Assembly (NCBI GenBank): GCA_937967875.1
Contig: CALBTQ010000634.1
Location: 1-17,255 of the forward strand
Length of the DNA: 17,255 bases
Direction: 5' to 3'
DNA from: an uncultured Pseudomonadota bacterium
GTDB lineage: Bacteria; Lernaellota; Lernaellaia; Lernaellales; Lernaellaceae
Shown: one piece after another, positions 13,688-17,255 of the stretch
Layout of the letters: each line of letters starts with the position of its first letter
How positions within the stretch are numbered: the stretch's first letter is position 1
Translations under genes and position numbers: made by a program
The notes under the pieces: model-generated
Told to the model about the DNA's origin: nothing
Database searches by the model: none
The model's input: only the letters and a program-made list of their open reading frames with translations

Positions 13688-14521
13688 TTACCCCACCAGC
13701 GACAGAAATTGCTGCGCGCCGCGCAGCACAATGTAGTAATAGAGGATCGGCGCGCACACGAGCACGCTGTCGATGCGGTCGAGCACGCCGCCGTGACCGG
13801 GCAACAACGTGCCCGAATCCTTGATGTTCGCGCCGCGTTTAATCGCCGATTCCATCAGGTCGCCCAACGGACCGACCACGCCGAGGATAACGCCCAGAAT
13901 GAATCCTTCGAGCACGGTGAAATAGCCGGAGAATGCGCCGATGAGCACGCCCAGCAGCACCGTGGCCGCGAAACCGCCGACCGCGCCTTCCCAGGTTTTG
14001 TTGGGGCTCAGGCGCGGCGACATTTTGTGTTTGCCCAGCGATTTGCCGGCGAAATAGGCGCCCGAATCGTTGATCCAGACCAGTGCGAAGAGGAACATCA
14101 GCAGCTTGGCGTCGTCGGCGTAAATTTCGAGATTCTTCAACGCGACCAGGTAGCCGGCCAGCAAACCGGGGTAGATGGCGACGAACATCACCTTGGCCGT
14201 GCGCGGCAGCACCTGCGACAGGTCGGCGCTGAACAGGCCGGTCAGCAGAAAGGTGACCAGAAACACGCCGACCAGACCCAGGCAGATGTTGGTGGCGTCG
14301 GCGGTCGAGGCGGTTAGGGCCATCACGATGGAAAAAACGGTGGCCAGCAGTTTGTAATAGGTTTCGTCGGAACCGAAAGCGATTTTCGCGCTTTCCCAAC
14401 CGCCCAAGCCCGCGCCGAGCACGAGCATGACGACCAGCAGCACCCAGAGCGGGGCCCAACCGATCAGCCAGATGAACGCCGGCAAGAGCACCAGCGCGAC
14501 GATGATTTTTTTCGGTTCCAC
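13688..14521 (-). CDS. cdsA: Phosphatidate cytidylyltransferase
   Basis: CdsA makes CDP-diacylglycerol from phosphatidate and CTP in the inner membrane, providing the substrate for PssA encoded downstream. The 277-residue, multi-helix protein carries the complete family signature at residues 225-251 (Ser225, Lys228-Arg229, Lys234-Asp235, PGHGG, Asp248-Arg249, Asp251), preceded by WINDSGAYFAGK (149-160) and SPNKTWEGAVGG (172-183). The start is GTG at 14521, with AAGGA eight bases upstream; no ATG fits the N-terminus better. It lies 33 bases after uppS and three bases before dxr. Confidence 0.96.
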   Translation of the reverse strand: MEPKKIIVALVLLPAFIWLIGWAPLWVLLVVMLVLGAGLGGWESAKIAFGSDETYYKLLATVFSIVMALTASTADATNICLGLVGVFLVTFLLTGLFSADLSQVLPRTAKVMFVAIYPGLLAGYLVALKNLEIYADDAKLLMFLFALVWINDSGAYFAGKSLGKHKMSPRLSPNKTWEGAVGGFAATVLLGVLIGAFSGYFTVLEGFILGVILGVVGPLGDLMESAIKRGANIKDSGTLLPGHGGVLDRIDSVLVCAPILYYYIVLRGAQQFLSLVG

Positions 14522-14554
14522 GCGTAAGTCCTTTCCCGGCGAATGGGCGCGGCG

Positions 14555-15322
14555 TCAGCGGTCCGTCGCGAGTTGTTCGCCCGTGCGGCCGAACCGTCGT
14601 TCGCGGTCGGCGAAGGAATGCAACGCCAGCTGCAACTCGGCGGGCAAGAAGTCGGGCCACAGGGTGTCGGTAATAAACAGTTCAGCGTAAGCGACCTGCC
14701 AGAGAAGGAAATTCGACAGGCGCATTTCGCCGCTGGTGCGAATCATCAAATCGGGATCGGGCAAGCCGGCGGTATCCAGGAAGCCGGCGAAGATTTTTTC
14801 GTCGAGCCGTTGCGGATCGAGTGCGCCGGTTTGCGCGTCGGCGGCGATGTTGCGCACCGCGCGCACCAGCTCGTCGCGCCCCGAATAGGACAGCGCGACC
14901 GTCAGGGTCAAGCCTTTGCCATGGGCGGTTTGCTCGATCGCTCCTTGCACGGCCTCGCGCGCTTTGGCGGGCAGGCGCGACAGATCGCCGATCGTGAGCA
15001 GGCGCACATCGTGCTTGAGCAAGTCGGGCAGCTCCCGCGCAATGGCGCCGGTCATTAGATGAAAAAGGGCGTCGACCTCAGCGGTGGGGCGGCGCCAGTT
15101 TTCGGTGGAAAACGCATAGAGCGTGAGATATTCAATCTTCAGTTGTGCGCAGGCCTTGATAATTTCGCGCGCGGCGTCCAGACCCCGGGAGTGCCCTTGA
15201 ATATGGGGCAGACCGCGCATCTTCGCCCAGCGCCCGTTGCCGTCCATGATGATCGCAATGTGTTGCGGCAGGCGGCGACGATCGAGATCGGCAAACAGGG
15301 GATCGGGCTGCGATGAAGTCAT
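14555..15322 (-). CDS. uppS: Undecaprenyl diphosphate synthase (cis-prenyltransferase)
   Basis: UppS extends farnesyl diphosphate with isopentenyl diphosphate to C55 undecaprenyl diphosphate, the carrier lipid for peptidoglycan and surface glycans. In the 255-residue protein, IIMDGNGRWA (24-33) carries the essential Asp27. IQGHSRG (41-47), LYAFSTENWRRP (68-79), the basic RTSGEMRLSNFLLWQ segment and AYAELFITDTLWPDF complete the conserved regions. The chain length cannot be read from sequence, but this family in Gram-negatives usually makes C55. The ATG is five bases after the frr stop. The C55 product may also serve as donor carrier for the GT-C protein encoded further along (inference). Confidence 0.96.
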   Translation of the reverse strand: MTSSQPDPLFADLDRRRLPQHIAIIMDGNGRWAKMRGLPHIQGHSRGLDAAREIIKACAQLKIEYLTLYAFSTENWRRPTAEVDALFHLMTGAIARELPDLLKHDVRLLTIGDLSRLPAKAREAVQGAIEQTAHGKGLTLTVALSYSGRDELVRAVRNIAADAQTGALDPQRLDEKIFAGFLDTAGLPDPDLMIRTSGEMRLSNFLLWQVAYAELFITDTLWPDFLPAELQLALHSFADRERRFGRTGEQLATDR

Positions 15323-15327
15323 GCGCC

Positions 15328-15885
15328 TTAGATCTCCATGATCTCCTTTTCCTTGACGGCGACGATTTCGTCGATCTTCTTGATGAAATCGTCATGCAGT
15401 TTCTGGACGCGGTCGATGCCCTTGTGCATGTCGTCTTCAGAGATTTCGCCGTCCTTCTCCAGTTCCTTGAGCATCTCGTTGGCGTCGCGCCGTTCCTTGC
15501 GGATGACGATCTTGTGATCCTCGCCGATTTTCTTGATCTGCTTGGCCAGATCCTTGCGGCGATCCTCGGTCAGCGGCGGGAAGGAGATGCGCACGACTTT
15601 GCCGTCGTTGCTCGGATTCAGGCCCAGATCGCTGCTCTGAATGGCCTTGGCGATGTCGTTGCACAACTTGTTTTCCCACGGCGAGATGACGATCAGGCGC
15701 GATTCGGGCACCGCGATGGTGGCCATCTGGTTCAGCGGCGTGGGGGTGCCGTAGTAGTCGACGCGGATCGCATCGAGGATCGCCGGGTTGGCGCGGCCGG
15801 TGCGGATCTTGACCAACTCCCGGCTGAGGTTCTGAATGCTCTTTTCCATTCCGTCTTTGCCGGATTCCAGCACTTCGTTAATCAC
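15328..15885 (-). CDS. frr: Ribosome recycling factor
   Basis: Frr works with EF-G to split post-termination ribosomes. The 185-residue protein has the standard length and two-domain order. ELVKIRTGRANPAIL (23-37) and VDYYGTPTPLNQMATI (42-57) lead into the small domain, then PWENKLCNDI. The C-terminal helix carries IVIRKERRDAN (126-136), with the conserved arginines at 129, 132 and 133. The start is GTG at 15885. The SD AAGGAG lies within the last codons and stop of pyrH, six bases before the GTG, so ribosomes ending pyrH sit on the frr start region. It is three bases from pyrH and five from uppS. Confidence 0.97.
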   Translation of the reverse strand: MINEVLESGKDGMEKSIQNLSRELVKIRTGRANPAILDAIRVDYYGTPTPLNQMATIAVPESRLIVISPWENKLCNDIAKAIQSSDLGLNPSNDGKVVRISFPPLTEDRRKDLAKQIKKIGEDHKIVIRKERRDANEMLKELEKDGEISEDDMHKGIDRVQKLHDDFIKKIDEIVAVKEKEIMEI

Positions 15886-15888
15886 GGT

Positions 15889-16605
15889 CTACTCCTTGAT
15901 TAGCGTTCCGACGGGCTCGCCATTCAGCACGCGAATGATGTTCCCGCGTTTTTTCAGATTGAAGACAACCACCGGGATGGCGTTGTCGCGACACAGGCTG
16001 ATCGCCGCGGCGTCCATCACCCGCAGGTTGTCGGAAAGCACCTGGGTGAAGGTCAGGTGCTCATAAAATTTCGCGTCGGGATTGGTCACCGGATCGCTGT
16101 CGTACACGCCGTCGACCTTGGTCGCCTTGAGCAGCACCTTCGCGCCGATTTCGGCGGCGCGCAACGCGGCGGCGGTGTCGGTGGTGAAAAACGGCGAACC
16201 GGTGCCGGCGCAGAAAATCACCACGTAGCCGCTGTCCAGATGATGAATCGCCCGCTGGCGGATGTACGGTTCGGCCACGGCCTGCATGGGCAGAGCGCTC
16301 ATCACGCGGGTTTGGCACCCGGCCTGCTCCAACGCGTGCTGCATGGCCAGGGCGTTCATCACCGTGGCCAGCATGCCCATGTAATCGGCGCTGGCGCGGT
16401 TCATGCCCTTGCTGGCGCCCTTCATGCCGCGGAAGATATTCCCGCCGCCGAGCACCACGCCGATCTGCACGCCCAATTTGGCGGCCTCGGCCACTTCGCC
16501 GGCCACTTCGGCCAGCACTTCGTCGTCGATGCCGTACCCGGCCTTGCCCATCAGCGCTTCGCCCGACAATTTCAGCAAAACGCGCTCGTACTTACCCTTT
16601 GACAT
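15889..16605 (-). CDS. pyrH: Uridylate kinase (UMP kinase)
   Basis: PyrH phosphorylates UMP to UDP with ATP, the entry to UTP/CTP synthesis. The 238-residue protein belongs to the amino-acid kinase fold. It shows [11 protein letters not shown] (10-20), [12 protein letters not shown] (49-60), [15 protein letters not shown] (73-87), [20 protein letters not shown] (133-152) and [15 protein letters not shown] (158-172). A strong SD (AAGGAG) stands seven bases before the ATG. It is the first gene of the run. In many bacteria rpsB and tsf come just upstream, but here a divergent HXXEE gene and a repeat lie there instead. Confidence 0.97.
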   Translation of the reverse strand: MSKGKYERVLLKLSGEALMGKAGYGIDDEVLAEVAGEVAEAAKLGVQIGVVLGGGNIFRGMKGASKGMNRASADYMGMLATVMNALAMQHALEQAGCQTRVMSALPMQAVAEPYIRQRAIHHLDSGYVVIFCAGTGSPFFTTDTAAALRAAEIGAKVLLKATKVDGVYDSDPVTNPDAKFYEHLTFTQVLSDNLRVMDAAAISLCRDNAIPVVVFNLKKRGNIIRVLNGEPVGTLIKE

Positions 16606-16713
16606 ACCAACTCCTTAACCCTGGTGTGGGCCGATGGAATCCTACAAAACCAAAGGTGCTTGGGCAAGGGCAAGGTGAAAATCGCGGAAAAAAGTTTGGA
16701 AATATCGGGATGC

Positions 16714-16719
16714 ATTATA
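16714..16719 (-). promoter_or_regulatory. Candidate -10 box (TATAAT) for the pyrH-asd run
   Basis: A perfect TATAAT on the minus strand, about 110 bases upstream of the pyrH ATG. The -35 position (17 bases upstream, GGCAAA) is a poor match and falls on the T-run at the edge of the structured repeat, so the repeat may have replaced or may supply the upstream part of the promoter. Confidence 0.4.
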
Positions 16720-16740
16720 TCGACTTGTTTTGTTTTTTTG

Positions 16741-16840
16741 CCCTCACCCCGGGCTGCGCCCGACCCTCTCCCCCGGGAGAGGGTAAAAGTCGGCGGCGTG
16801 GACTCCCTTCTCCCCGTGGGAGAAGGGTCGGGGATGAGGG
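16741..16840. repeat. ~100-bp multi-hairpin dispersed repeat, copy 2
   Basis: Second copy of the element at 3606-3706, in the same orientation. Outer arms are CCCTCACCCCG (16741-16751) and CGGGGATGAGGG (16829-16840). The inner hairpins are conserved: CCCTCTCCC/GGGAGAGGG is a perfect 9-bp stem here, and the 10-bp CCCTTCTCCC/GGGAGAAGGG arm is identical. The linker between the hairpins (AAAAGTCGGC) is conserved too, while the six bases after it differ. No flanking target-site duplication is evident. Confidence 0.88.
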
Positions 16841-16929
16841 CTGCCGCAACCAACAGCCGAATTTCTTCCGAACTTGGTCATAGCCGGTTTATGCGTCGTT
16901 ATGCGAAATGACCATTTATACTGACTCTA

Positions 16930-16958
16930 TTGACAGAACTCCCGACTGACCCAACAGT
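16930..16958 (+). promoter_or_regulatory. Weak candidate promoter of the HXXEE gene
   Basis: A perfect TTGACA (16930-16935) is followed at 17 bases by AACAGT (16953-16958), which keeps only the second-position A, fourth-position A and final T of the -10 consensus. It would place the start at or just before the ATG at 16966, again a leaderless layout. TATACT at 16917-16922 is an alternative -10 but lacks a -35. Confidence 0.25.
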
Positions 16959-16965
16959 AAGCGGC

Positions 16966-17255
16966 ATGTCAAACGCCGCACCGACCTCAACCGTCCCGCC
17001 CAGCCGCGCCCTGCGTGCGATGCTGTTGCTGATTCCCGTGTTTTTCACGCTGCACAACCTGGAAGAAGCGGGCGGCGTGGAAACGCTGACCGGCACGCGC
17101 CTGCAACACATCATGTACGTCACCGCCGATCAGATGTTGGTGGCGATCATCCTGGCCACGTTGATCGGCTGGGCGCTGGCCATCGCCTGCTGGAGCGCGC
17201 CACGCGGCAGCAAGCGGCTGCAAGTGCTGTTGGCCATGCAGGCGATCATGGCGCT
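16966..17255 (+). CDS. HXXEE-motif membrane protein (5' part only)
   Basis: The frame opens at ATG 16966 and runs without a stop for 96 codons to the window end. A first hydrophobic segment (about 18-29, MLLLIPVFFTL) ends in HNLEEA, giving His30, Glu33 and Glu34: the H-x-x-E-E motif that defines the HXXEE family (PF13787). A second hydrophobic helix (57-75, MLVAIILATLIGWALAIAC) follows. The family comprises small polytopic membrane proteins whose conserved His/Glu suggest metal binding or catalysis; their function is not established. The start has only a weak SD (AGTAAG). It is the only plus-strand gene seen and is transcribed away from pyrH. Confidence 0.78.
   Translation, partial: MSNAAPTSTVPPSRALRAMLLLIPVFFTLHNLEEAGGVETLTGTRLQHIMYVTADQMLVAIILATLIGWALAIACWSAPRGSKRLQVLLAMQAIMA

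Larger units (their letters stand above)
16606..16965. other. 360-base divergent intergenic region
   Basis: The region separates pyrH (minus) from the HXXEE gene (plus). It contains the pyrH SD, a TATAAT box for pyrH (16719-16714), the second copy of the structured repeat (16741-16840), and about 125 bases ahead of the HXXEE gene with a TTGACA box. I see no gene in it; short frames across the repeat have no counterpart start or SD. Confidence 0.75.

Noticed and set aside
16572..16911. Small frames across the second structured repeat
   Set aside because: Same reasons as for the first copy; no start signal and Pro/Arg/Gly-rich products dictated by the repeat.

Overview
The window reads as chromosomal DNA from a GC-rich Gram-negative bacterium. 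Two complete genes encode lipoproteins with clear lipoboxes, a third encodes a protein with a signal peptide, and there is a phosphatidylethanolamine pathway (PssA/Psd). The block pyrH-frr-uppS-cdsA-dxr-rseP followed by tsaB, psd and pssA resembles gene orders in Deltaproteobacteria-type lineages (Myxococcota, Desulfobacterota and related candidate phyla). That placement is an inference from gene order and style, not a phylogenetic result. The first 46 bases are Illumina adapter, so the window begins at an artificial contig end and the first gene is cut there.

Region 1 (47-3357, minus strand) is a three-gene operon for exported proteins. In transcription order it encodes a large acidic lipoprotein with two tandem Cys-rich modules of identical spacing and an EF-hand-like loop, then a lipoprotein related to neutral ceramidases, then an unrecognised signal-peptide protein truncated by the contig end. 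A good sigma70-like promoter and a possible attenuator precede the operon.

Region 2 (3358-3797) is a gene-poor spacer. It holds a rho-independent terminator, a duplicated 23-bp sequence, and a ~100-bp structured repeat that recurs at 16741-16840.

Region 3 (3798-7214, minus) is one 1138-codon gene that joins an integral-membrane acyltransferase domain (DUF1624/acyltransferase-3 type) to a GT-C glycosyltransferase domain of the AftB-like type. It ends in an AAPAE minisatellite. Its promoter lies so close to the ATG that the transcript is probably leaderless.

Region 4 (7261-16605, minus) is a run of eleven tightly packed genes transcribed pyrH, frr, uppS, cdsA, dxr, rseP, tsaB, a DUF465 gene, psd, pssA, asd. 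Most junctions overlap or are separated by fewer than 35 bases. The run combines UMP kinase, ribosome recycling, undecaprenyl-PP synthesis, isoprenoid precursor synthesis (DXP pathway), phospholipid synthesis (CDP-DAG to PS to PE), envelope-stress intramembrane proteolysis, tRNA t6A modification and aspartate-family amino-acid/DAP synthesis. The RseP protein appears to carry three PDZ domains rather than one or two.

Region 5 (16606-17255) is a divergent intergenic region with the second repeat copy, followed by the start of a plus-strand membrane protein carrying an HXXEE motif, cut by the window end. No rRNA, tRNA, CRISPR array, insertion sequence or phage gene was seen.
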